A stretch of DNA of 6,768 bases from DASYTH01 sp035762905 (GTDB lineage: Bacteria; Actinomycetota; Actinomycetes; Mycobacteriales; Pseudonocardiaceae), in NCBI RefSeq assembly GCF_035762905.1, contig NZ_DASUCC010000136.1, positions 1-6,768 of the forward strand, written 5' to 3'. Every line of letters starts with the position of its first letter. The stretch's first letter is position 1. Positions 1 through 5,025 of this stretch are shown here, piece after piece. The notes below the pieces were generated by a model, which saw only the letters and a list, made by a program, of their open reading frames with translations, was not told where the DNA came from and searched no databases. Position numbers and translations under genes: made by a program.

Positions 1-52
1 CTGTAAATCAGCCGCGAAAGCTTCGGAGGTTCGAATCCTTCACCCGCCACCA
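1..52 (+). tRNA. tRNA-Tyr (anticodon GTA), 3' part only
   Basis: The left window edge cuts this tRNA inside the anticodon stem. The seven-base anticodon loop occupies 1-7 and reads CTGTAAA, so the anticodon is GTA at 3-5. A long variable arm (about 13-24) fits bacterial tRNA-Tyr, which is class II. The T arm is clear: stem 25-29 pairs with 37-41 around the loop TTCGAAT (30-36). The acceptor 3' strand is 42-48, the discriminator base is A49, and CCA is encoded at 50-52. The acceptor and D arms lie outside the window and could not be checked. Confidence 0.9.
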
Positions 53-319
53 TCACTGCAATTCCACCGTTTCCTAAGGGACTGAGTCCCGAAGCGGGTA
101 GCGGATTGGTCTGGTCCAGGCCCGTTGATCAGGTTGAAGTACGTGTCGGCGTGCGCATCCATGGTGCCGATAACGGGGTGAAGCCGAAGGCGGGGCGGCG
201 GCAGGCGTGGGAAAGGGTTGCGGCTACCGGAGTTCGTTCGTCGGCGCGGTCCGAACCCTGCTTCGAGTGGCACCGCACGACGGTCTTCCGTCACCGTGGC
301 ACGCCGCCTGGCTCGTGAA
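53..319. other. intergenic region, no convincing gene
   Basis: This stretch separates tRNA-Tyr from the 3' end of the small minus-strand membrane protein gene. Open frames exist on both strands, but none has a recognisable product, and the minus-strand one runs into the tRNA. Two small inverted repeats are visible: GGGAC-TGA-GTCCC at 78-90, a possible weak terminator of tRNA-Tyr, and a hairpin at 276-298. The heptamer GTGGCAC occurs as a direct repeat at 267-273 and 296-302. A short codon-like stretch on the minus strand (about 121-180) has strong G/C third positions and may be a gene remnant. No second copy of the tRNA 3' end, as an integrated element would leave, was found. Confidence 0.6.
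276..298. terminator. possible hairpin terminator between tRNA-Tyr and the small membrane gene
   Basis: GACGG at 279-283 pairs with CCGTC at 288-292 around a four-base TCTT loop. In an alternative fold, CACG (276-279) pairs with CGTG (295-298) as an outer stem. It lies about 20 bp beyond the stop codon of the minus-strand membrane protein gene, so it could end that transcript, or end readthrough from tRNA-Tyr. There is no T-run on either side, and short GC stems are common by chance in such DNA. Confidence 0.25.
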
Positions 320-517
320 TCAGGTGCGGCGGCGCCGGGCGCGGGTGGCTTCGAAGATGAGGATGATGCCGAGGATGGCGACGATGAGGCCGATGATCAG
401 CCAGGTTTGGGAGCCGCTCATGAAGCTGCCGCCGATGACGCCGGCGCCTTGGAGGGTCCAGATGCCGCCGACGAGGATGGCGATGATGCCGAGGATGAGC
501 AGCACCTTGTTTCTCAT
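320..517 (-). CDS. small two-helix membrane protein, conserved hypothetical
   Basis: The predicted protein has 65 residues. Two hydrophobic helices are visible, about residues 4-22 and 38-56, joined by a Gly/Ser-rich turn containing GSFMSG (30-35). The C-terminus is strongly basic (RARRRRT), so it should face the cytoplasm. The pattern W-x-LQG-x-G, then GSFM-x-G, then a Trp before helix 2 resembles a small integral membrane protein family seen across actinobacteria and other bacteria; its function is unknown to me. The ATG at 517-515 gives the family's usual start. No Shine-Dalgarno sequence is visible upstream, so initiation may be leaderless or weak. The gene diverges from the winged-helix gene that starts at 614. 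Plus-strand frames over this region give only an acidic low-complexity peptide, which supports the minus strand as the coding one. Confidence 0.75.
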   Translation of the reverse strand: MRNKVLLILGIIAILVGGIWTLQGAGVIGGSFMSGSQTWLIIGLIVAILGIILIFEATRARRRRT

Positions 518-600
518 GGGTTGAGTGTTGCGGACGGACGGTGCCGCGGACCACTCGAACGGGTGAAATTGTTCGAGCCGGGATCGTCGGTGGGGGTGGC

Positions 601-606
601 TAGCGT
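601..606 (+). promoter_or_regulatory. candidate -10 element for a leaderless winged-helix gene
   Basis: TAGCGT fits the minimal actinobacterial -10 pattern TANNNT. Exactly seven bases separate it from the GTG at 614, so transcription would begin at or one base before the start codon. This fits the lack of a Shine-Dalgarno sequence just upstream of 614. No good -35 hexamer is seen at the usual spacing, so the call is tentative. Confidence 0.3.
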
Positions 607-613
607 CGCGGGC

Positions 614-1717
614 GTGCGAGCGCTGACGGCGGGTGGGGTGCGGGCCGCGCGGGTGCGGGCCCAGGGTCTTGGTGACGACCCGGCGACGAGCGTGCTCGAT
701 GCTGTGCGGCGGGTGGTGGGGTTGCAGGCGCAGGACGTGCGGGCGAGCCGGTTGGCGGTGCGGGCGCGGACCATCGGGCTCACGGCGTCCGATGTGGACC
801 AGGCGGTGGCGCGGCGGCGGGTCGTGCGGACCTGGGCCATGCGGGGCACCCTGCACATGCTGGCGGCGGAGGACCACGGGTGGCTGGTCGGGCTGTTGGG
901 GCCGTACTTCGCCAAGGGCCTTGCCGGACGCAGGCGGGCGCTCGGGCTGGACCAGGACACCTGCGCGCGGGGTGTCGAAGCGGTGCGGGCGGTGCTCGGC
1001 GAAGCCGGGAAACTCGAGCGGGCCGAGCTGGTCGAGCGGATCGCCGACCACGGGGTGGTGCTGGACCCGAAGAGCCAGGCGCCGGCGCACCTGCTCGGCT
1101 ATGCCGCGATGACCGGGGTGATCTGCCGGGGGCCGGAAACCGCGGCGGACGAGCCGACGTACGTGCTGGTCCGCGACTGGATCGAGGAGGCGGGCGATGT
1201 GCTGCCGGAGGACGCGGCGATGGCCCGGCTGGCCCGGCGCTACCTGGCCGGATACGGGCCGGCCACCGCCGGGGACCTCGCCTCGTGGTCCGGGCTGCCG
1301 GTGGGCCGGTGCCGGCAGGCGTTCGCCGACATCGACGCCGAGCTCGCGCCGGTCAGCGCCGGCGGCGAACCGGCGTTCGTGCTGGCCGGAACCGAACTGG
1401 ACGCCCCGGGCCACAACGGGGTGCGGCTGCTCGGGCACTTCGACACCTACCTGCTCGGCTATCACAAGCGCCGGCTCGCCGTGCCGGAGCGGTTCGACCG
1501 GCGGATTCAGACCGGAGGCGGGTTCATCATGCCGGCGGTGCTGGACGGCGGCCGGGCGGTCGGCACCTGGCGGCAGGTGCGCCGGCGCAACGGGCTGGTC
1601 GTCGCGGTCGAGCCGTTCACCACGATCGCCCGGCGGGCGCTGCCGGCCCTCCGGGCAGAAGTGGCAAGTGTTGGGCAATTCCTGAACCTGCCCGCGGAAC
1701 TGGATCTTCGCAGGTGA
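614..1717 (+). CDS. winged-helix DNA-binding protein, AlkZ/YcaQ (HTH_42) superfamily
   Basis: The 367-residue protein matches the HTH_42 family (formerly DUF1006), whose characterised members AlkZ and YcaQ are DNA glycosylases that remove bulky alkylated bases or unhook interstrand crosslinks. Family hallmarks are present: GLQAQD (36-41), RTWAMRGTLHML (72-83), and the C-terminal segment GHFDTYLLGYHKR (274-286). Gln38 and Gln40 form the Q-x-Q motif used for catalysis in AlkZ-type enzymes; YcaQ-type proteins have Asp at the second place. Length and domain order are normal and there is no signal peptide. I chose GTG 614 because it gives the family's usual short lead before the first helix, places the Q-x-Q as expected, and suits a leaderless start. 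GTG codons at 590 and 596 are alternatives. The same frame stays open back to 218, but that part overlaps the minus-strand membrane gene and looks non-coding. No neighbouring biosynthetic genes suggest antibiotic self-resistance, so general alkylation repair is the safer guess. Confidence 0.85.
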   Translation: MRALTAGGVRAARVRAQGLGDDPATSVLDAVRRVVGLQAQDVRASRLAVRARTIGLTASDVDQAVARRRVVRTWAMRGTLHMLAAEDHGWLVGLLGPYFAKGLAGRRRALGLDQDTCARGVEAVRAVLGEAGKLERAELVERIADHGVVLDPKSQAPAHLLGYAAMTGVICRGPETAADEPTYVLVRDWIEEAGDVLPEDAAMARLARRYLAGYGPATAGDLASWSGLPVGRCRQAFADIDAELAPVSAGGEPAFVLAGTELDAPGHNGVRLLGHFDTYLLGYHKRRLAVPERFDRRIQTGGGFIMPAVLDGGRAVGTWRQVRRRNGLVVAVEPFTTIARRALPALRAEVASVGQFLNLPAELDLRR

Positions 1718-1752
1718 CGGGCGCCGTTGGGCCGTTCGGACGCGGTCGCGCA

Positions 1753-1784
1753 CCCGGTCGGAACAGTCGGCACCGGCGACCGGG
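1753..1784. repeat. 8-bp perfect inverted repeat around the -35 region
   Basis: CCCGGTCG (1753-1760) and CGACCGGG (1777-1784) are exact reverse complements separated by 16 bases. The candidate -35 hexamer (1767-1772) sits in the spacer, and the right arm lies between the -35 and -10 elements. This layout suits a repressor operator. It could instead be a terminator stem for the winged-helix gene, whose stop is 35 bp upstream, but the loop is long and no T-run follows. Confidence 0.35.
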
Positions 1785-1795
1785 CGGGGTACAGT
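1767..1795 (+). promoter_or_regulatory. candidate promoter of the GGDEF-EAL gene
   Basis: The -35 candidate is TCGGCA (1767-1772, four of six matches to TTGACA) and the -10 is TACAGT (1790-1795, fitting TANNNT), with a 17-base spacer. Transcription would start near 1802, giving a leader of roughly 88 bases before the ATG at 1891. The same -10 hexamer occurs upstream of tRNA-Thr, which supports use of the housekeeping sigma factor. Confidence 0.5.
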
Positions 1796-1860
1796 AGCGC
1801 GACCGTGACGTGCCCGGCCGGGGGGCGCCATCCGCAGCCCGCCGTTGCGTGTCGAGTGTG

Positions 1861-1885
1861 CTCGGACCGGAGCGGCCCGAGGAGG
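1861..1885 (+). promoter_or_regulatory. strong Shine-Dalgarno site with an overlapping leader hairpin
   Basis: AGGAGG at 1880-1885 lies five bases before the ATG at 1891 and decides the start. Just upstream, CTCGG (1861-1865) can pair with CCGAG (1877-1881), enclosing an inner CCG/CGG stem (1867-1869 with 1873-1875) and a GAG loop; one A-C mismatch separates the two stems. The stem's 3' arm takes in the first two bases of the Shine-Dalgarno site. The ribosome site itself is clear. A regulatory role for the hairpin is inference. Confidence 0.6.
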
Positions 1886-1890
1886 TGTTC

Positions 1891-4548
1891 ATGCCGGAAC
1901 TGCCTGGCACGAGCAACGTCGCCGAGCCGCAGCGGACGACCGCTGAGGACGGGCGCTACCGCCGCCGGTTCGCCGTCTTCTCCGTTGTCGTGCTGCTCTT
2001 CGCCCTGGCCGCCGCCGCGCTGGTGTCCTGGTGGCAGCCGATGGAGCCGGACCCGAAGTGGCTCTGGATCGGCGCGTTGCTCGCCGTGGGCTTCCTGCTC
2101 GCCGAGCTGCTCGCGGTGAACGTCGACGCCCGCGGCGGGGTGTCCTGGACCATCTCGTTCACCGAGATCCCGCTGGTGATCGGCCTGTTCGTGGCGCCGT
2201 TCCAGGTGGTGCTCGCCGCCCACCTGGCCGCCGCGGTCGGCACCTATCTGGCCCGCCGGGTGCAGGATCGGATGATCTACAACACCGGCGTGTTCATCAT
2301 CGAGATCGCCAGCGCGTTCTCGGTGACGGCACTGGTCAACATGCTGCTCGGCGGCTCCGGACCGGCCTGGCTCGGCGTGCTGGCCGGCGCCCTGGCCGCC
2401 CCGCTGTCCAGCACCCTGCTCGCCGTTCTGGCCATGCACGTGCTCGGCCGCGGGATGCGGGTCGGCGCCGCGCTGCGGCTCGTCTCCCGCACCCTGGTGA
2501 TCGGCGTGGTCAACGCCTCGGTGGGCGTGGCCGGCTTCGAGGTGGCCACCCGGATCGACACCGGCTGGCCGCTGGTCCTGGTCGCGCTCGGCGGTCTGAC
2601 CGTGCTGTACCTGGCCTACTCCGGGCTGGTCCGCGAGCAGCGTGATCTGGAGGCACTGTCCGAGGTCAGCCTGATCGTGGCCCGGTCCGGACACCAGGCC
2701 GCGGCCCGCCCGGCCAGCGGCCTCGAGGACACCGCCGAAGTGGTGAACGACGCCGAGTGGCAGGGGATCGCGCACCGGATCAAGGACCAGCTCGGCGCCG
2801 CCCGCGTGGTCATGCGGCTGCAGCTGTGGATCCAGGGCCCGATGATGACGTTCACGTCCGGCGATCCGCTGCCGGACGAGGCCGCCGCGCTCGAGGTCAC
2901 CGGCGCCCGCGCCGACCCGCTGCTGCGGCTGCCCGGTTCGAAGGTGCGCCACCTGCGCCGCGACGACACCACCGCGGAGCTCCGCCAGGCGCTGGACCGG
3001 CGCGGGGTGGAGGAGGCGCTGGTGGTGCCGCTGCGCAGTGCCAGTCACCTGCTCGGCGTGGTGGAGGTGCACGACAAGCTGTCCCGGTGGCGCGGGTTCG
3101 GCCAGGCCGACCTCCGGATGGTCGAAACCATGGCCAGCCACCTGGCCACCGCGATCGACAACCGCCGGCTGCTGGCGACGCTGCGACACGACGCGTACCA
3201 CGATCCGCTGACCGGGCTGCTCAACCGTCCGGGGTTCCGGCAGGCCGCCGGACAGCAGTTGCGGGACCGGCCACGGTCCGTGGTGCTGCGGCTGGACCTC
3301 GACGTGCTGCCCACGATCAGCGACGCGCTCGGCTACGCCTGGAGCGACCGGATGGTGATCACCGCCGGCCGCCGGCTGCGCGCCGCGCTCGGCCCCGAGG
3401 CGCCGCTGGCCCGGCTGGAGGGCGGCGCGTTCGCCGCGCTGCTCGTCGACGCCACCCTCGAACAGGCGCACGGCACCGCGGAACGGCTCTGCGCCGAGCT
3501 GTCCGCGCCGTACCCGGTGGACCGGCTCACCGTGGACGCCGGCTCCGTGGCCGGGTACTCCTCGCCGGCCGCGGTGGCCGGTGGGCCGGGCGGCACCGAG
3601 ATCGACACCAACCTGGCCACCGCGCTGGACGTGGACACGCTGTTGCAGCGCGCCGACGTGGCGCTGCGCGGGGCGCGGGCCGCCGGCGAGCGGGTGCGCG
3701 CCTACCTGCCCAGCATGGGCCAGATCTATCTGCGCCGGTTCCAGCTGGTCAGCCAGTTCCGGGCGGCGTTGGAGACCGGTCAGGTCAAGGTGCACTACCA
3801 GCCGAAGGTGGCGCTGCCCAGCCGGCAGCTGCTCGGGGTCGAGGCGCTGGTGCGCTGGCGGCATCCGGAGTTCGGGCCGCTGGACCCGGACGAGTTCGTG
3901 CCGGCGGTCGAAGCGGCCGGGCTGGTCGACACGCTCACCCACTTCGTGATGGACCAGGCGCTGGTCCGGGCGCGCAAGTGGATCGACGCGGGCCTGCGGC
4001 TGTCGGTGGCGGTGAACATCTCGGTGCGGTCGCTGTCCGACCAGGACTTCCCGGACCGGGTCGCCGAGCGCCTGCGGCAGCACCGGGTGCCGGCCGAGCT
4101 GCTGACCCTCGAGCTGACCGAGTCCGGCGTGATGGCCGACCCGCAGCGCGCCCTCCCGGTGCTGCGCCGGTTGCACACGCTGGGCGTGGTGCTTGCCGTC
4201 GACGACTTCGGCACCGGCTACTCGTCGCTGGCCTACCTGCGCCAGCTCCCGGTGGACGAGGTCAAGATCGACAAGAGCTTCGTCCTCGGCATGGGTTCCG
4301 ATCTCGGCGACCTGGCCGTGGTGCGGTCGATCGTCGAGCTGGGTCACTCGCTCGGGTTGACCGTGGTGGCCGAGGGGGTCGAGGAGGACATCGCTCGCGA
4401 CCAGCTCGCCGCGATGGGCTGCGACGTCGCCCAGGGCTACCTGATCTCCCGGCCGCTGTCCGAGCGCCGGCTCGAGGCCTGGCTTTCCGCCCGCACCACC
4501 CCTGCTCAGGGGCTACGTGACGAGGTCGTGCTGACCCTGATCTCGTAG
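1891..4548 (+). CDS. membrane-bound c-di-GMP protein: 7TM-GAF-degenerate GGDEF-EAL
   Basis: The protein has 885 residues. About seven hydrophobic helices lie within residues 27-246 (near 27-47, 57-76, 92-120, 131-153, 158-185, 199-218, 226-246) and form a membrane sensor I cannot assign to a named family. A GAF-like region follows (about 285-430). The GGDEF domain (about 431-600) is degenerate: the signature reads EGGAF (510-514), FKxIND reads LPTISD (473-478), and no RxxD inhibitory site precedes it, so cyclase activity is unlikely. The EAL domain (about 625-875) keeps all expected metal and catalytic residues: E651 in EALVRW, N709 in NIS, E744 in ELTES, D771-D772 in DDFGTG, K792 in KIDKSF, E828 and E831 in AEGVE, and Q848 in QGY. 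Expected reaction: hydrolysis of cyclic di-GMP to pGpG at the inner face of the membrane, probably tuned by the sensor, GAF and pseudo-GGDEF parts. The start is fixed by AGGAGG at 1880-1885. The gene appears to be transcribed alone, from its own promoter. The signal sensed is not evident. Confidence 0.92.
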   Translation: MPELPGTSNVAEPQRTTAEDGRYRRRFAVFSVVVLLFALAAAALVSWWQPMEPDPKWLWIGALLAVGFLLAELLAVNVDARGGVSWTISFTEIPLVIGLFVAPFQVVLAAHLAAAVGTYLARRVQDRMIYNTGVFIIEIASAFSVTALVNMLLGGSGPAWLGVLAGALAAPLSSTLLAVLAMHVLGRGMRVGAALRLVSRTLVIGVVNASVGVAGFEVATRIDTGWPLVLVALGGLTVLYLAYSGLVREQRDLEALSEVSLIVARSGHQAAARPASGLEDTAEVVNDAEWQGIAHRIKDQLGAARVVMRLQLWIQGPMMTFTSGDPLPDEAAALEVTGARADPLLRLPGSKVRHLRRDDTTAELRQALDRRGVEEALVVPLRSASHLLGVVEVHDKLSRWRGFGQADLRMVETMASHLATAIDNRRLLATLRHDAYHDPLTGLLNRPGFRQAAGQQLRDRPRSVVLRLDLDVLPTISDALGYAWSDRMVITAGRRLRAALGPEAPLARLEGGAFAALLVDATLEQAHGTAERLCAELSAPYPVDRLTVDAGSVAGYSSPAAVAGGPGGTEIDTNLATALDVDTLLQRADVALRGARAAGERVRAYLPSMGQIYLRRFQLVSQFRAALETGQVKVHYQPKVALPSRQLLGVEALVRWRHPEFGPLDPDEFVPAVEAAGLVDTLTHFVMDQALVRARKWIDAGLRLSVAVNISVRSLSDQDFPDRVAERLRQHRVPAELLTLELTESGVMADPQRALPVLRRLHTLGVVLAVDDFGTGYSSLAYLRQLPVDEVKIDKSFVLGMGSDLGDLAVVRSIVELGHSLGLTVVAEGVEEDIARDQLAAMGCDVAQGYLISRPLSERRLEAWLSARTTPAQGLRDEVVLTLIS

Positions 4549-4558
4549 CAAACCCGGT

Positions 4559-4587
4559 TTCCCAACCCCCACCCGCTTGTGTACAGT
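4559..4587 (+). promoter_or_regulatory. candidate promoter of the tRNA-Thr/tRNA-Met/rpmG block
   Basis: TTCCCA (4559-4564, four of six matches to TTGACA) and TACAGT (4582-4587, TANNNT) are separated by 17 bases. The predicted transcription start lies near 4592-4594, about 23 bases before the mature 5' end of tRNA-Thr. The element begins only 10 bp after the stop of the EAL gene. The small palindrome AAACC-C-GGTTT at 4550-4560 touches the -35. Confidence 0.5.
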
Positions 4588-4593
4588 CGTCAA

Positions 4594-4614
4594 CGCTCGC
4601 GCTGCTCGCGAGCG
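4594..4614 (+). other. 8-bp perfect hairpin immediately before tRNA-Thr
   Basis: CGCTCGCG (4594-4601) and CGCGAGCG (4607-4614) pair perfectly around the loop CTGCT. The stem ends one base before the tRNA 5' end (4616) and begins about where transcription is predicted to start. It has no T-run after it, so a classical terminator is unlikely from this position; an actinobacterial U-less terminator of the upstream gene remains possible. It could also cap the precursor or keep the leader from misfolding with the tRNA. Confidence 0.5.
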
Positions 4615-4615
4615 C

Positions 4616-4688
4616 GCCCCAATAGCTCAGTCGGCAGAGCGTCTCCATGGTAAGGAGAAGGTCTACGGTTCGATTCCGTATTGGGGCT
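4616..4688 (+). tRNA. tRNA-Thr (anticodon GGT)
   Basis: A complete 73-base cloverleaf is visible. The acceptor GCCCCAA (4616-4622) pairs with TTGGGGC (4681-4687), and the discriminator is T4688. The D arm is GCTC/GAGC. The anticodon stem TCTCC/GGAGA encloses the loop ATGGTAA, giving anticodon GGT, which reads ACC and ACU. The T stem TACGG/CCGTA encloses TTCGATT. The CCA end is not encoded. Base 32 is A where C or T is more usual. tRNA-Thr followed by tRNA-Met and rpmG is a conserved actinobacterial order. Confidence 0.97.
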
Positions 4689-4726
4689 CGGTGATCCTGT
4701 CGCGGTGCTCGGCTCGGGCCCCGCGG

Positions 4727-4732
4727 CATAAT
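4727..4732 (+). promoter_or_regulatory. candidate -10 element for tRNA-Met and rpmG
   Basis: CATAAT matches the TATAAT consensus at five of six positions and ends eight bases before the 5' end of tRNA-Met. A transcript from here would begin almost at the mature tRNA end. No convincing -35 hexamer is seen 16-18 bases upstream, so it may be a weak extra promoter or chance. Confidence 0.35.
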
Positions 4733-4740
4733 CATGTCGA

Positions 4741-4813
4741 GGCGGTGTAGCTCAGTCGGTAGAGCAAGCGGCTCATAATCGCTGTGTCGCCGGTTCAAGT
4801 CCGGCCACCGCTA
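4741..4813 (+). tRNA. tRNA-Met (anticodon CAT), elongator type
   Basis: The cloverleaf is complete at 73 bases. The acceptor GGCGGTG (4741-4747) pairs with CACCGCT (4806-4812), the first pair being a G-U wobble; the discriminator is A4813. The D arm is GCTC/GAGC. The anticodon stem AGCGG/TCGCT encloses CTCATAA, giving anticodon CAT. The T stem GCCGG/CCGGC encloses TTCAAGT. CCA is not encoded. Initiator tRNA has a C1-A72 mismatch and the lysidine tRNA-Ile2 usually begins differently, so the elongator Met form is the best reading; its place beside rpmG agrees. Confidence 0.93.
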
Positions 4814-4844
4814 CCCGAACGGCAAGCGAGAGGGAGGTCCGACC

Positions 4845-5009
4845 ATGGCTGCCACCGATGTGCGACCGAAGATCACGATGGCGTGCGAGGACTGCAAGCA
4901 CCGTAACTACATCACCAAGAAGAACCGGCGCAACGACCCGGACCGCATGAGCCTCAAGAAGTTCTGCCCGAACTGCGGCAAGCACACCGCGCACAAGGAA
5001 ACCCGCTGA
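4845..5009 (+). CDS. rpmG: 50S ribosomal protein bL33, four-cysteine form
   Basis: This 54-residue protein is part of the large ribosomal subunit near the E site. The lead MAATDVRPKITMACEDC, the YITKKNRRN segment and the C-terminal CPNCGKHTAHKETR are typical of bL33. Both CxxC pairs are present (C14/C17 and C41/C44), so this is the zinc-binding (C+) form; many actinobacteria also carry a zinc-free paralogue that is induced when zinc is scarce. A good Shine-Dalgarno site, GGGAGG at 4832-4837, lies seven bases before the ATG. The gene starts 31 bp after tRNA-Met and probably shares its transcript; hadA follows after 16 bp. Confidence 0.97.
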   Translation: MAATDVRPKITMACEDCKHRNYITKKNRRNDPDRMSLKKFCPNCGKHTAHKETR

Positions 5010-5025
5010 CCGCGCCAGCCTGACG

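Noticed and set aside
78..90. GGGAC-TGA-GTCCC palindrome as a firm terminator of tRNA-Tyr
   Set aside because: A five-base stem with a three-base loop and no T-run is too weak to call on its own.
40..294. 84-codon minus-strand gene reading into tRNA-Tyr
   Set aside because: It ends inside the tRNA, lacks a ribosome site and has no recognised product. Only a short part has coding-like bias, reported as a possible remnant.
53..319. Integrated element or attachment site at the tRNA-Tyr 3' end
   Set aside because: No second copy of the tRNA 3' end and no integrase gene are present in the window.
218..613. N-terminal extension of the winged-helix protein by 132 residues
   Set aside because: The frame is open, but it overlaps the minus-strand membrane protein gene, gives an acidic low-complexity peptide with no family match, and is not needed for the HTH_42 domain.
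320..1831. 503-codon minus-strand frame ending in the small membrane protein
   Set aside because: Only the last 65 codons look like a protein. The rest is antisense to the winged-helix gene and Pro/Arg/His-rich without recognisable domains.
1507..4347. 946-codon open frame antisense to the GGDEF-EAL gene
   Set aside because: Its His/Gln/Arg/Pro-rich translation is the usual mirror of a high-GC gene, with no domain; the plus strand has complete GGDEF and EAL domains and a ribosome site.
2757..4520. 587-codon plus-strand frame within the GGDEF-EAL gene
   Set aside because: It is an Ala/Gly/Arg-rich shifted frame of the real gene with no recognisable motif.
4550..4560. AAACC-C-GGTTT palindrome as terminator of the EAL gene
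   Set aside because: A one-base loop is impossible, and opening it leaves only about three A-T pairs.
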